Assembly: GCF_014651695.1 (NCBI RefSeq) | Contig: NZ_BMXJ01000007.1 | Location: forward strand, 78,509 to 142,508 | Source: Nocardiopsis terrae | GTDB lineage: Bacteria; Actinomycetota; Actinomycetes; Streptosporangiales; Streptosporangiaceae | Reading direction: 5' to 3' | Length of the DNA stretch: 64,000 nucleotides | Shown here: positions 1 to 8,928 of the stretch, in pieces | How positions within the stretch are numbered: position 1 is the stretch's first letter | How the letters are laid out: the number at the start of each line of letters is the position of its first letter | Program-made: the position numbers and the translations under genes | The notes under the pieces: generated by a model | Databases searched by the model: none | What the model saw: only the letters and a program-made list of their open reading frames with translations | What the model was told of the DNA's origin: nothing

Positions 1-15
1 GGGGGAGTTGTTTAA

Positions 16-56
16 CAAAGTCGTTTAGCGAAAATCTCTAAAACGACTTGTTTTTT
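16..56 (+). terminator. AT-rich terminator-like hairpin
   Basis: Arms AAGTCGTTT (18-26) and AAACGACTT (41-49) pair perfectly and are followed by a run of T (51-56), the layout of an intrinsic terminator reading rightward. The low GC of this patch contrasts with everything else in the window, so it may be the end of a gene lying to the left or the edge of acquired DNA. Confidence 0.6.
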
Positions 57-150
57 ATGTGTCGCACAGAGAGACTTGGGTCTCAGATGAAGGTGCCCCG
101 CGACGCGGGAACGTCCGGGGCGTTGGCCAACGCTTGCAAGGAGCGCTGAC

Positions 151-411
151 GTGAACGACTCTACCTCTCGGGGCTGGCCCCCACTCTCCAACGTGAGGGC
201 CGCCCCGCGGCCGGACCGCCCCCGGCGGCGGGCTTCTCGGGTGCGGCGGTTCGCCACGCCCGCCCCGGCCGCGTGCATCCGGCTGCTCTCCGACCACCCT
301 CAGCCCCGGCCGCGTCCTGGCGGTCCCACTGTTCCGGTGCCCCGGCGTCCCCTCCTTCCCCTCCTGCACCGGGTCCTGGACGGTCTCCGATGCCTCCCGG
401 AGGTGGCCTGA
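151..411 (+). CDS. Small hypothetical protein, first of a coupled small-gene chain
   Basis: Encodes 86 residues, unusually rich in Pro and Arg, with no recognised domain, signal peptide or membrane span. The GTG start is supported by AAGGAG at 138-143, seven bases upstream. The stop overlaps the ATG of the next gene (TGATG at 409-413), so the two are probably translated together. The composition is what a shadow frame in GC-rich DNA can also give; the ribosome binding site and the overlap are the only positive evidence. It could be a leader that couples translation of the following gene. Confidence 0.4.
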   Translation: MNDSTSRGWPPLSNVRAAPRPDRPRRRASRVRRFATPAPAACIRLLSDHPQPRPRPGGPTVPVPRRPLLPLLHRVLDGLRCLPEVA

Positions 412-656
412 TGGCTTTCGACACCACCACCGCAGACCTGTTCGACGCCATCACCGAAGCGCTCACCCTGCCCCCTGCCGCCGACTCGATCGAGACGATC
501 CGCCGTACCGCTCTGGAACAGGACCGCTTCCAGGCGGTCCGTGACGCGGTCACCCTGGCCCGCGACAGCGGTGACCCCTGCGCCGGTCTGGACCTGCTCG
601 ACCGGCGCATCGGTCAGCTCCCCCTGACCTACGCCGTGGCGGCGGTGGCCGGGTGA
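411..656 (+). CDS. Small hypothetical protein
   Basis: Encodes 81 residues, acidic and apparently helical, beginning MAFDTTTADLFDAITEAL. GGAGG lies just upstream of the ATG (around 399-403). No cysteine pairs, membrane span or known domain is visible. It overlaps the preceding gene by one base and the following one by four (GTGA at 653-656), so it sits in the middle of a translationally coupled set. I do not recognise the family. Codon usage looks properly coding, with strong third-position G/C, so I trust this one more than its left neighbour. Confidence 0.6.
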   Translation: MAFDTTTADLFDAITEALTLPPAADSIETIRRTALEQDRFQAVRDAVTLARDSGDPCAGLDLLDRRIGQLPLTYAVAAVAG

Positions 657-847
657 AGCACCGCACCGTCTGTGACATCCGCGAGGTGGGCAGCGTGACC
701 GTCCTGCGAAAACTCGCGCACCTGCACCGGTCGCCGGTCTCCTACGCCGGGCCCGACATCTACGGCCACCCCGTCTACCTCACCCGGTTCGGCAGCGTCG
801 AACGGGTCGCCCGAGGCGACGGCCGTGATCCAACCCTCAGGCGCTGA
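653..847 (+). CDS. Small hypothetical protein
   Basis: Encodes 64 residues with a basic character (MKHRTVCDIREVGSVTVLRK near the start). The GTG start overlaps the stop of the preceding gene (GTGA), a typical coupling signal. It contains a short strand-rich stretch with Tyr, Gly and His residues (SPVSYAGPDIYGHPVYLTRF), reminiscent of small beta-barrel plasmid or phage proteins, but I cannot assign it. No transmembrane segment is present. Confidence 0.55.
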   Translation: MKHRTVCDIREVGSVTVLRKLAHLHRSPVSYAGPDIYGHPVYLTRFGSVERVARGDGRDPTLRR

Positions 848-875
848 CGTGGCGAAGCCCCCTGGAGGCTCGCGC

Positions 876-1055
876 ATGACCCCCGACCGAAGACCCGGCG
901 CGAGTCTTTCCGGCTCCACGACCGAACCTCCGCTGCGGGTGGTCGACATCATCGGCCGCGCGATCATCGAGCCCCGCCGCAGTCCTGCCCTCGGTGACCC
1001 CGTTGCCCGGGTTCAGCGCCTGCTGTGGGAGGCACTCGACCCCCCGACCCGGTAG
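876..1055 (+). CDS. Small hypothetical protein, last of the coupled chain
   Basis: Encodes 59 residues starting MTPDRRPGASLSGST. The ATG was chosen because GGAGG (864-868) lies seven bases upstream; an in-frame upstream extension lacks a comparable site. The C-terminal half (VVDIIGRAIIEPRR, then ARVQRLLWEAL) looks amphipathic and helical. The stop codon falls inside a perfect 9-bp inverted repeat (1048-1069), which probably marks the end of the small operon. Function is unknown. Confidence 0.55.
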   Translation: MTPDRRPGASLSGSTTEPPLRVVDIIGRAIIEPRRSPALGDPVARVQRLLWEALDPPTR

Positions 1056-1069
1056 GACGGCCTACCGGG
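1048..1069 (+). terminator. Inverted repeat overlapping a stop codon
   Basis: CCCGGTAGG and CCTACCGGG form a perfect 9-bp stem with the loop ACGG. It contains the stop codon of the 59-residue gene. There is no T tract, so it may be a stability element or a G+C-type terminator rather than a classical one. Confidence 0.5.
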
Positions 1070-1113
1070 CCGGGCCCCGATCCACCCCTCGGCCGTGCGG
1101 CTCACACGGCCAC

Positions 1114-1144
1114 GGTGCCTCCGCCCCATCCGGGCGGAGGCACC
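1114..1144. terminator. Strong 13-bp hairpin
   Basis: GGTGCCTCCGCCC (1114-1126) pairs without mismatch with GGGCGGAGGCACC (1132-1144) over a 5-nt loop. It lies after the chain of small genes and before a further small gene at 1165. It most likely ends transcription from the left, in the T-poor style common in high-GC actinomycetes. Confidence 0.6.
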
Positions 1145-1164
1145 CACCTCTCCGGCGAGGCCAC

Positions 1165-1323
1165 ATGCCCAGGTGCGTACCCGGTAGGACCCACGACTAC
1201 GTTCCCGATCCACCCGATCCCTCGGCACCCCGTGTCCGGACGGCGACCTGCCGCCACTGCCGGGACGTGCTGACCGTGACCAACCCTCCGAGCCGACCGG
1301 AACAGCCCAAGCTCAGAACGTGA
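1165..1323 (+). CDS. Small Cys-containing hypothetical protein
   Basis: Encodes 52 residues with one CxxC pair (TCRHCRD) and an upstream Cys, consistent with a small metal-binding knuckle; the number of ligands is too low for a confident zinc call. The ribosome binding site is weak (GGCGAGG about seven bases before the ATG). Its 3' end overlaps the convergent methyltransferase gene by 11 bases. The existence of this gene is plausible but not secure. Confidence 0.35.
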   Translation: MPRCVPGRTHDYVPDPPDPSAPRVRTATCRHCRDVLTVTNPPSRPEQPKLRT

Positions 1324-2425
1324 CGGGGTGGTTCCAGCTCCGGCCGACCGTCCCGCACGCGACCCGGTAGGAATCGCGCTCGGCACCGGCCTCCAACGAG
1401 AAGGCGTCCATCGCCGGAAGACCGGCCTTCCTCAGCAGCTGGTAGGCATCGGCCAACTCGGCGGCCAGGTCGCGGTCGCCACCACCGGTCACCGTGCCGT
1501 CCGGCCAGACGTAGGCCCACGCCTCGCCCGCGCCCGTCCACACGATCCGGCCGTGACCGCCCCGGAAGGGCCGGACCCCCGTGCCGAGGCGCACCCCGGG
1601 CAGCATGAGCATGAGTCGGGTCATCATCCCCGAGCCGATCAGCTCGACCGATCCGACCGGGAAGTCCGCCAAGGGCGTCGGCGGCCGACCGAGGCCGGGA
1701 AACGGAAGATCGCCCGCGCGATGGGTACGGTCCCGCATGAATGCGGCCTCCCGCACGAACGGCCCGGTCGCGTCGGTATCGCTCCTCGTCATGGCAACGA
1801 TCGGCGTGCTGTGCGCGGCTGGATGGGGGCTCCAGGGGAGCACGATCCGCGCGCCCGGCTCTGCTGCGGCGAACCACCCCGCGGGTATCCGGGTCGCCGC
1901 GCAGGTCGCGATCACCGCGTCGAAGACCTCACCCTCGGGCGGTTGTGTGGCGGTGCGGACGGTGACCCCTGTCCCTCCGAGGCGCTCCCTGGCCAGGGCC
2001 GCCACGCCAGGGTCGATCTCCACGCTGGTGACGGACCCCTTCACACCGACCAGGGAGGAGAGGACCGCAGCGTTCCATCCCGTGCCGGTGCCGATCTCCA
2101 GCACCCGCATGCCCTCCCCGACTCCGGCCGCGGCGAGCATGTCCGCCATGACCTGGGGGGCCGACGAAGACGAGCTGGGTTCGTTGCGGGGTCCGCCCCC
2201 GCCGTCGTTCGCCTGGGTGGTGACCGCCTCGGAGCCGTAGACCAGGCGCGCCCACCGGCCGGGGTCGGCCGTTCGGTACAGCGGCAGTCCGGTCGCGTCG
2301 GGCCAGATCATGTCGGGGATGAACCTGTGCCGGGGATGCTCGGCGAAGGCCTGTCGGATCGTGTCTGCGGTGTCGAGGCGTTCCACCAGGTCGGTGTGGA
2401 GCGCTGAGAGGTCTTCCGTCGTCAC
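1313..2425 (-). CDS. SAM-dependent methyltransferase, protein-L-isoaspartate methyltransferase-like
   Basis: Encodes 370 residues. The central part is a class I methyltransferase fold with motif I MRVLEIGTGTGWNAAVL near residue 115 and the acidic strand end TSVEIDPG. The preceding segment follows the PCMT plan: RHRFIPDMIWPDATGLPLY, then an activation-loop-like stretch ending SSSAPQVMADML. Stand-alone PCMT enzymes are about 210 residues, so the C-terminal 150 residues are an extension whose role is unknown. PCMT-like enzymes with such tails occur with peptide natural products, for example the methyltransferases of FxLD-type lanthipeptide loci, but no precursor peptide is visible here. The GTG start overlaps the stop of the upstream 43-residue gene (GTGA), so the two are coupled. 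The true substrate cannot be told from sequence. Confidence 0.75.
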   Translation of the reverse strand: MTTEDLSALHTDLVERLDTADTIRQAFAEHPRHRFIPDMIWPDATGLPLYRTADPGRWARLVYGSEAVTTQANDGGGGPRNEPSSSSSAPQVMADMLAAAGVGEGMRVLEIGTGTGWNAAVLSSLVGVKGSVTSVEIDPGVAALARERLGGTGVTVRTATQPPEGEVFDAVIATCAATRIPAGWFAAAEPGARIVLPWSPHPAAHSTPIVAMTRSDTDATGPFVREAAFMRDRTHRAGDLPFPGLGRPPTPLADFPVGSVELIGSGMMTRLMLMLPGVRLGTGVRPFRGGHGRIVWTGAGEAWAYVWPDGTVTGGGDRDLAAELADAYQLLRKAGLPAMDAFSLEAGAERDSYRVACGTVGRSWNHPVTF

Positions 2426-2553
2426 TTCTCGCCCGTCCCCTTACAGCCCGAGCAGGTGACGACTTCCTGATGGGTCCAGCTGCCGCCGCTACCGTCACCG
2501 TCGGAGTTGACCACCACAGTTCCCTCACCGTTGCACACGGAGCACTGAGCCAT
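2422..2553 (-). CDS. Small zinc-knuckle protein (two CxxC-GxG repeats)
   Basis: Encodes 43 residues beginning MAQCSVCNGEGTVV and ending CSGCKGTGEK. The two CxxCxGxG-like motifs copy half of a DnaJ-type zinc finger, so one zinc ion can be bound by the four cysteines. GGAG seven bases before the ATG supports the start. The gene overlaps the start of the downstream methyltransferase, implying that the two proteins work together. Such mini-DnaJ-finger proteins are frequent beside actinomycete methyltransferase or regulatory genes, but I know no proven function. It is too short for ordinary gene finders and easy to miss. Confidence 0.7.
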   Translation of the reverse strand: MAQCSVCNGEGTVVVNSDGDGSGGSWTHQEVVTCSGCKGTGEK

Positions 2554-2690
2554 GGGGATCTCCTGAACGAAGGGGGGTTCCTTCGCGTACTACCCCGGGC
2601 GCGTCCAGGGGAATCCGGAGCGTCCGTATCCGGTCATGCCCGTCCGCGAGCCGCGTGAACTCACCGAACGGCAGTGGCGCGGGTACTGGG

Positions 2691-2724
2691 CCGAGCCCGG
2701 GGAGTGCCCCCCCGGGCCCCTCGG
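2691..2724 (-). terminator. GC-rich hairpin downstream of the ftsW/rodA-like gene
   Basis: CCGAG plus CCCGGGG on one side pair with CCCCGGG plus CTCGG on the other with a small bulge. It sits 12 bases beyond the stop codon of the minus-strand gene, and there is no T tract. Confidence 0.4.
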
Positions 2725-2735
2725 CTCCCGGGCCC

Positions 2736-4205
2736 TCAGGGGGCGGGAGGGGACTGCCGGCGGTCCCGGACGCTCTCGGGGAGGTCGCTCACGTTGATCA
2801 CCTCGGTGGAGGGGTCGCTGGGCGCCAGCCCCGCGCTGAACGACTCCTGGGGGCGGCGGGCGGTCTCGCTGATGGTCAGCAGCAGGCCCACGATCAGCCA
2901 GTTGGCCATCAGCGCGGACCCGCCCGCCGACAGGAACGGCGTGGTCATACCGGTGAGCGGGATGATCAGGGTGGCGCCGCCCAGCACGATGAACACGTTG
3001 AACGCGGTGATGAAGCCGTAGCCGAACGCGGTGAGCTTGAGGAACACGTCCCGGCAGCCCAACGCGATCCGCAGGGCGCGCTGGGCGAACAGGAACAGCA
3101 GGACCAGTACCGCCAGCAGCCCGGTCAGGCCGAGCTTCTCGCCGACCGAGACCAGGATCAGGTCGCTGTCGGCGGCGAAGAGGTTCTGTATCTCGCCGTC
3201 ATGGAAGCCGGTGCCCAGGAGCCCCCCGTAGGCCAGGGCGATCAGCCCCTCCACCACCTGGAAGCTGCCGCCGTCGCTGTGGTAGACCTCCGGGTCGAAG
3301 GCGTCCAGCCAGATCCGCACCCGGTTCTGGACGTGCCCGAACAGCAGGTAGGCCACGTAGGCGGCGGCGGAGAAGGCCAGCAGTCCGATGAGCACCCAGG
3401 ACTTGCGCGCGGTGGCCGCGTAGAGCACCGCCAGGAAGGTGCCGAACAGCAGCAGGGAGGTGCCCAGGTCCTTGGTGCCGACCAGGAGCAGGACCGCGAT
3501 GCCCCAGCCCACGGCCATCGGTGCCAGGTCGCGGGCGCGGGGCGCGCTGAACACCTTCACCCCGCCGATCCGGAAGGTCCGGGTGACCAGGGCCATGACG
3601 TCGCGTTGGCGGCCGAGGTAGGAGGCCAGGAAGACCACCAGCAGTACCTTCGCGAACTCCGAGGGCTGCATGGTGAAGGGGCCGACCATGATCCACCGCC
3701 GGGCGCCGAGCACCTCGTGTCCCAGCGGTGACAGCGGAAGCAGGAGCAGGACCAGCGCGCACAGCGCGATCAGGTAGGTGTACATGGTCAGGCGGCGGGG
3801 GTGCCGTACGAACAGCACTGTGGCCGCGCACAACCCCATGCCGATCATGGTCCACAGCAGCTGGCGGTCGGCCTCGCCGTTGCCGGGATCGTTGTCGCGG
3901 GTCATCTGGAGCGCCCAGATCATGGTGGTTCCGAGCCCGCTCAGCGCCGTGGCCACCGGGAGCAGGACCGGGTCCGCGTAGGGCGCCACGAAGCGCAGCA
4001 GGACGTGCAGGCCGAGCGCCCCCGCCCCGAGCGTCAGCGTGTAGACCACGGCGCGGGAGTCGATCCCGTCGGTGACGGAGACGGAGGCGAAGAGCAGTGC
4101 GGCGGCGGTCACCCCGATCGAGGCCAGGAGGAGGGTGAGTTCGGCGCGTCTTCGGCGCACCGGGCGCAGGGTCCCGTCTGTCGGGTCGGTCTGCGGATTG
4201 GCCAT
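2736..4205 (-). CDS. FtsW/RodA/SpoVE-family peptidoglycan polymerase
   Basis: Encodes 489 residues with about ten to twelve hydrophobic spans, a SEDS glycosyltransferase that polymerises lipid II together with a class B penicillin-binding protein. Family landmarks are GARRWIMVGPFTMQPSEFAK (near residue 180), the GTKDLGTSLLLFGT segment with the catalytic-type Asp, and the C-terminal GMTTPFLSAGGSALMANW. The ATG was chosen because GAGGA lies seven bases upstream; a longer in-frame start adds 27 non-conserved residues. No penicillin-binding protein is adjacent, so whether it serves division or elongation is open. It is transcribed away from eno. Confidence 0.9.
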   Translation of the reverse strand: MANPQTDPTDGTLRPVRRRRAELTLLLASIGVTAAALLFASVSVTDGIDSRAVVYTLTLGAGALGLHVLLRFVAPYADPVLLPVATALSGLGTTMIWALQMTRDNDPGNGEADRQLLWTMIGMGLCAATVLFVRHPRRLTMYTYLIALCALVLLLLPLSPLGHEVLGARRWIMVGPFTMQPSEFAKVLLVVFLASYLGRQRDVMALVTRTFRIGGVKVFSAPRARDLAPMAVGWGIAVLLLVGTKDLGTSLLLFGTFLAVLYAATARKSWVLIGLLAFSAAAYVAYLLFGHVQNRVRIWLDAFDPEVYHSDGGSFQVVEGLIALAYGGLLGTGFHDGEIQNLFAADSDLILVSVGEKLGLTGLLAVLVLLFLFAQRALRIALGCRDVFLKLTAFGYGFITAFNVFIVLGGATLIIPLTGMTTPFLSAGGSALMANWLIVGLLLTISETARRPQESFSAGLAPSDPSTEVINVSDLPESVRDRRQSPPAP

Positions 4206-5811
<1,606 letters not shown>

Positions 5812-5820
5812 TCTGCCCCA

Positions 5821-6348
5821 GTGTCCCGCGAAACCAAACAGCAGCCCACAAAGGCCAAGAAGGCGGCCAAAGCCGACAGGCCGGTGAAGGCCGCTGCCAG
5901 GCGCGGCGCCCCCGGTGCCGCGAAAGCGGACACGGGGAACGCGAGTGAGGGCCGCACCCCCAGGGTGCGGCCCATGCTCACCAGTCGGGCGGCGATCCTC
6001 GCCCTCGTCGTCTGTGTGATCGCGCTGAGCCTGGCGTATCCGCTGCGGGAGTACGTCATGCAGCGGTCCCAGATCGCCCAGCTCCAGGACGAGCGCGCCC
6101 GTATGCGGGAGAACGTCTCCCACCTCGAGGAGCGCGAGGAGGCGCTCAGCGACGAGGATTACGTGGAGCGCGAGGCCCGGGCACGCCTCCACTACCAGTA
6201 CCCCGACGAGACCGCCTACATCGTCATCCGCCCCGGGTCGGAGGCCGAGGACGAGGCCGACCCGGCCGCACCCGACGAGCCGTGGTTCACCCAGTTGTGG
6301 CGTTCGGTCGAGGAGGCGGACCGCCCCGAACCCGATGACGGGCTCTGA
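5821..6348 (+). CDS. FtsB/DivIC-type septum formation initiator
   Basis: Encodes 175 residues: a basic Lys/Ala-rich cytoplasmic tail (1-55), one membrane span (AAILALVVCVIALSLAYPL), a coiled coil (QIAQLQDERARMRENVSHLEEREEALSDEDYVEREAR region) and the family motif ARARLHYQYPDETAYIV. A short acidic C terminus follows. It is the bitopic division protein that joins FtsL and FtsQ. Nine bases separate it from eno; the GTG start has no clear ribosome binding site, suggesting translation coupled to eno. The order eno, divIC, DUF501, ppx matches M. tuberculosis Rv1023-Rv1026 as I recall it. Confidence 0.9.
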   Translation: MSRETKQQPTKAKKAAKADRPVKAAARRGAPGAAKADTGNASEGRTPRVRPMLTSRAAILALVVCVIALSLAYPLREYVMQRSQIAQLQDERARMRENVSHLEEREEALSDEDYVEREARARLHYQYPDETAYIVIRPGSEAEDEADPAAPDEPWFTQLWRSVEEADRPEPDDGL

Positions 6349-6423
6349 CCTGTCGTCCGGACCACTCCCGTCCGGTCCGGGCAGGCCCTGAGCACCTTCC
6401 TCGGAGAGCCAAGGGGGACGGAG

Positions 6424-6570
6424 GGCTGCGCCGGGGGCGTCCGTTGAGGGCGAAGGGCGACGGGTGAGGTGGGGCTGCGCCGGAGGCGTCCGTTGAGGGC
6501 GAAGGGCGACGGGTGAGGTGGGGCTGCGCCGGAGGCGTCCGTTGAGGGCGGTGGTGGGCGACGGGTGGGC
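6424..6570 (+). repeat. Three tandem 49-bp repeats
   Basis: The unit starting GGCTGCGCCGGAGGCGTCCG begins at 6424, 6473 and 6522, an exact 49-base period. Copies one and two differ by single bases; the third degenerates at its end. The array fills most of the gap between the divIC-like gene and DUF501 and stops just before the DUF501 start. It contains no coding frame of its own and may vary in copy number between strains. Confidence 0.9.
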
Positions 6571-6586
6571 CTATGCTGTGTTGGTC

Positions 6587-7171
6587 ATGACTTCCGCAGA
6601 TCAGCCCGTTCCGGGGCACACCGACGGCGGTCCCGCTTCCGAGAGGGACCTCGCCGCGATCGAACTCCAACTGGGCCGCCCGCCGCGCGGGGTGCGTGCC
6701 GTCGCGCACCGCTGCCCCTGCGGTCTTCCCGACGTGGTGAAGACCGCCCCCCGCCTGGAGGACGGCACCCCTTTCCCGACGCTGTACTACCTGACGTGTC
6801 CGCGCGCCGCCTCGGCCATCGGCCGGCTGGAGAACGACGGCCTGATGCGCCAGATGCAGGAGCGCCTGGGCGGGGACCCGGATCTCCGGGCCGCCTACAC
6901 CAGGGCCCATGAGTCCTACCTGGAGGAGCGGGCCGAGCAGGCGCGGGCCGACGGGCTGGAGCCGCTGCCCGAGGGTATGCAGAGCACCGGGGGTATGCCC
7001 TCCCGGGTCAAGTGCCTGCACGCGCTGGTCGGCCACGAGCTGGCCGCGCCGGGGACCAACCCGTTCGGCGCCGAGGCGCTGACGGAACTCCCCGAGTGGT
7101 GGGCGAAGGGCCCCTGTGTGTGCGTGGACGAGAACGCCCCTGAGGGCGCTGAAGGGACGGACGTTTCATGA
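6587..7171 (+). CDS. DUF501 family protein
   Basis: Encodes 194 residues. Conserved family features are LGRPPRGVRAVAHRCPCGLP at residues 22-41, FPTLYYLTCPRAASAIGRLE near 63, GGMPSRVKCLHALVGHELA around 140 and a C-terminal GPCVCVDE. The regularly placed Cys and His residues suggest a metal site. The molecular function is unknown; its invariable place between divIC and ppx/gppA genes suggests a link with envelope or polyphosphate physiology. The ATG at 6587 follows directly after the repeat array. Its stop overlaps the next start by four bases (ATGA). Confidence 0.9.
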   Translation: MTSADQPVPGHTDGGPASERDLAAIELQLGRPPRGVRAVAHRCPCGLPDVVKTAPRLEDGTPFPTLYYLTCPRAASAIGRLENDGLMRQMQERLGGDPDLRAAYTRAHESYLEERAEQARADGLEPLPEGMQSTGGMPSRVKCLHALVGHELAAPGTNPFGAEALTELPEWWAKGPCVCVDENAPEGAEGTDVS

Positions 7172-8157
7172 GCGGTGTCGCGGCGATCGACTGCGGAACC
7201 AACTCGATCAGGCTCCTGATCGCCGACGTCGTCCTCCTGGACGGCGACGAGGTCCAGGTGGTCGACGCCGACCGGCGGATGGAGGTCGTGCGGCTGGGCG
7301 AGGGCGTCGACGAGACCGGTGTCTTCGCGCCCCAGGCCCTGGAGCGCACTTTCGACGCGCTGCGCGGCTACGCCGAGGCGATCGAGGCGCACGGGATCCC
7401 GTTGGGCCCGGACGGGGTGCGGATGGTCGCGACCAGCGCGACCCGGGACGCGGGCAACCGCCAGGAGTTCGTGGACGGCGTCCGCGGCATCCTGGGCGTG
7501 GAGCCCGAGGTGGTCACCGGCCTGGACGAGGCCGAGCTGTCCTTCGTGGGCGCCACCGCGGAACTGGAGGCCGAGGCCGCGGAGGGTGGGGCCGGCGACT
7601 TCACCCCGCCGTTCCTGGTGGTCGACATCGGTGGCGGATCCACGGAGTTCGTGCTGGGCGGCCTGGGTGAGGACGAGGAGCTGGTGCGTGCGGCCCTGTC
7701 GGTGAACGTGGGCTGTGTGCGTATGACCGAGCGCCACCTGCGTACCGATCCGCCGACGAAGGAGCAGGTCGAGGCGGCCACGGCCGACATTGAGGCCGCT
7801 CTGGACGAGGTGGAGAAGGTCGTCCCGCTGCGGGAGGCCGGCTCGGTGGTGTGTGTGGCCGGGACCGCGACCACGGTCGCCGGGATCGCGCTGGACCTGC
7901 CCGAGTACGACTCCGAGCGCATCCACCACACCCGGGTGTCGGCCGCGGAGCTGGAGCGGATCACCGGGGACCTGCTGGCCTCGCGGCACGCGGAGCGGGC
8001 GGAGGTCGGGGTGATGCACCCGGGGCGGGTCGACGTCATCGGTGCGGGCGCCCTGGTGCTTTCCCGTGTGCTCGCGCGCACCGGCGCGGACCACTTCACG
8101 GCGAGTGAGCACGACATCCTCGACGGTGTCGCGTGGAGCCTCATCGTGCCGGAGTAG
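7168..8157 (+). CDS. Exopolyphosphatase / guanosine pentaphosphatase family protein
   Basis: Encodes 329 residues with the ASKHA fold of the Ppx/GppA family. Phosphate-binding loop one is AAIDCGTNSIRLLIADV at the N terminus; the second nucleotide-binding segment is LVVDIGGGSTEFVLG near residue 152; VCVAGTATTVAGIAL lies around 228. The length fits the short actinobacterial form (Ppx2-like), which lacks the C-terminal HD domain of E. coli Ppx. Members cleave polyphosphate or pppGpp. It is translationally coupled to DUF501 and ends the conserved operon; an unusual 770-base non-coding stretch follows. Confidence 0.92.
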   Translation: MSGVAAIDCGTNSIRLLIADVVLLDGDEVQVVDADRRMEVVRLGEGVDETGVFAPQALERTFDALRGYAEAIEAHGIPLGPDGVRMVATSATRDAGNRQEFVDGVRGILGVEPEVVTGLDEAELSFVGATAELEAEAAEGGAGDFTPPFLVVDIGGGSTEFVLGGLGEDEELVRAALSVNVGCVRMTERHLRTDPPTKEQVEAATADIEAALDEVEKVVPLREAGSVVCVAGTATTVAGIALDLPEYDSERIHHTRVSAAELERITGDLLASRHAERAEVGVMHPGRVDVIGAGALVLSRVLARTGADHFTASEHDILDGVAWSLIVPE

Positions 8158-8164
8158 GGGTTGA

Positions 8165-8555
8165 CAGAGCAACAACCCGCTGGTTCGGGTGGAATCGCGG
8201 CCGCCGCCACCCGTGCCGGGCTGAGCGTGCGCGCCGAACTGGACACCGGCTCTTGCGCCACGGGTCGCCACCGGTGTGCGCGTCAGTTCCCGACAGAGGA
8301 AGGCACCGCCGCTCACCCGTGATGACCGGCACGGCGGGTGGGACTCCATCTTCCGCCCGGAGGCGTTCGCCGACGCTGGACGCCTCCGGGCCCCTTCGCT
8401 CGGCCCCGCCCCGATCTGGCCTGGCCGTGCCGCCGCGCCGTGACCAAGCTGTCCGGACCGCAACGGTCAACCGACGACCTCGCGGGCACGGCGGGTGCCC
8501 CTCTCCCGGCAGGGGCCTCCCAGCAGGGACCGCGACAACGAGTTCCTTCTCCGCC
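8165..8555 (+). repeat. Left inverted repeat flanking the ATP-grasp operon
   Basis: Two blocks match the right-hand copy in opposite orientation. The outer block (8165-8186) is 22 bases identical to the reverse complement of 20612-20633. The inner block (8458-8555) matches the reverse complement of 20364-20447: 41 of 44 bases in the segment 8458-8501 and 34 of 35 in 8521-8555, separated by an insertion of about 15 bases. Block order is mirror-symmetric around the operon. No transposase is present. Confidence 0.85.
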
Positions 8556-8703
8556 ATCCCCCACGTGGTGCCATCGGGCGATGCCCCGATCATGCCGCCA
8601 CGGCCGCTGCCCCGCCGATGATTCCCTCCCCGAATCCGCAGTCAACCGTCCGCTGGGCCCGATTCCCGGAAACCACGTGAATAGTCAGGGTAAGGCTCTC
8701 ATC

Positions 8704-8766
8704 ATGGCCTATATCGCCTCCCCGTCGAATGTCCGGAAGTGGCCAACCGTGTGCGGTCGGCCTTAA
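8704..8766 (+). CDS. Possible 20-residue peptide (unproven)
   Basis: An ATG frame reads MAYIASPSNVRKWPTVCGRP. A weak AAGG (8692-8695) lies eight bases upstream. It is the only short frame with a Shine-Dalgarno-like site that I noticed in the gap before the ATP-grasp operon. It has one Cys and no leader-like acidic region. Some ATP-grasp pathways extend ribosomal peptides, so it is noted, but nothing else supports it. Confidence 0.15.
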   Translation: MAYIASPSNVRKWPTVCGRP

Positions 8767-8928
8767 GCCTCGGCTAGGGTTCCCTGAGGGCGAGCGAAGC
8801 ATGCGAGGCATGCGCCGCCCCATCCGAATAAGCAATGGAGCTCTTCCGGATTCCTGCCATGGCATGCGAGCTCCCGCCGGCGAATGCCCGCATGCGTTTC
8901 ACCACCTTTTCATGCAGAGGAATCATAG

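Larger units (their letters stand above)
8158..8928. other. Long non-coding gap left of the ATP-grasp operon
   Basis: This is 771 bases without a convincing gene. It contains both parts of the left inverted repeat (8165-8186 and 8458-8555). Longer open frames here are Arg/Pro-rich and lack ribosome binding sites. One 20-codon frame (8704-8766, beginning MAYIASPSNVRK) has a weak AAGG eight bases upstream and deserves a check as a leader or precursor peptide. The last 150 bases, slightly richer in A/T, presumably hold the operon promoter; I cannot name its hexamers. Confidence 0.6.

Noticed and set aside
1313..2553. Complete FxLD-type lanthipeptide locus
   Set aside because: Only a PCMT-like methyltransferase is present; no lanthionine synthetase and no FxLD-type precursor.
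2655..3731. 358-codon frame on the plus strand, antisense to the FtsW/RodA gene
   Set aside because: Its Gln/Glu/Gly-rich composition is the mirror of hydrophobic codons on the other strand; the membrane protein frame is clearly the real one.
6424..6570. CRISPR array
   Set aside because: Repeats are contiguous with no spacers and no cas genes are present.
8161..8190. TTGACA as a promoter of the ATP-grasp operon
   Set aside because: No -10 hexamer at the right distance, it overlaps the 22-base repeat, and it lies 770 bases before the first gene.
8133..8621. 162-codon frame after ppx/gppA
   Set aside because: Arg/Pro-rich, overlaps the inverted repeat, no ribosome binding site.
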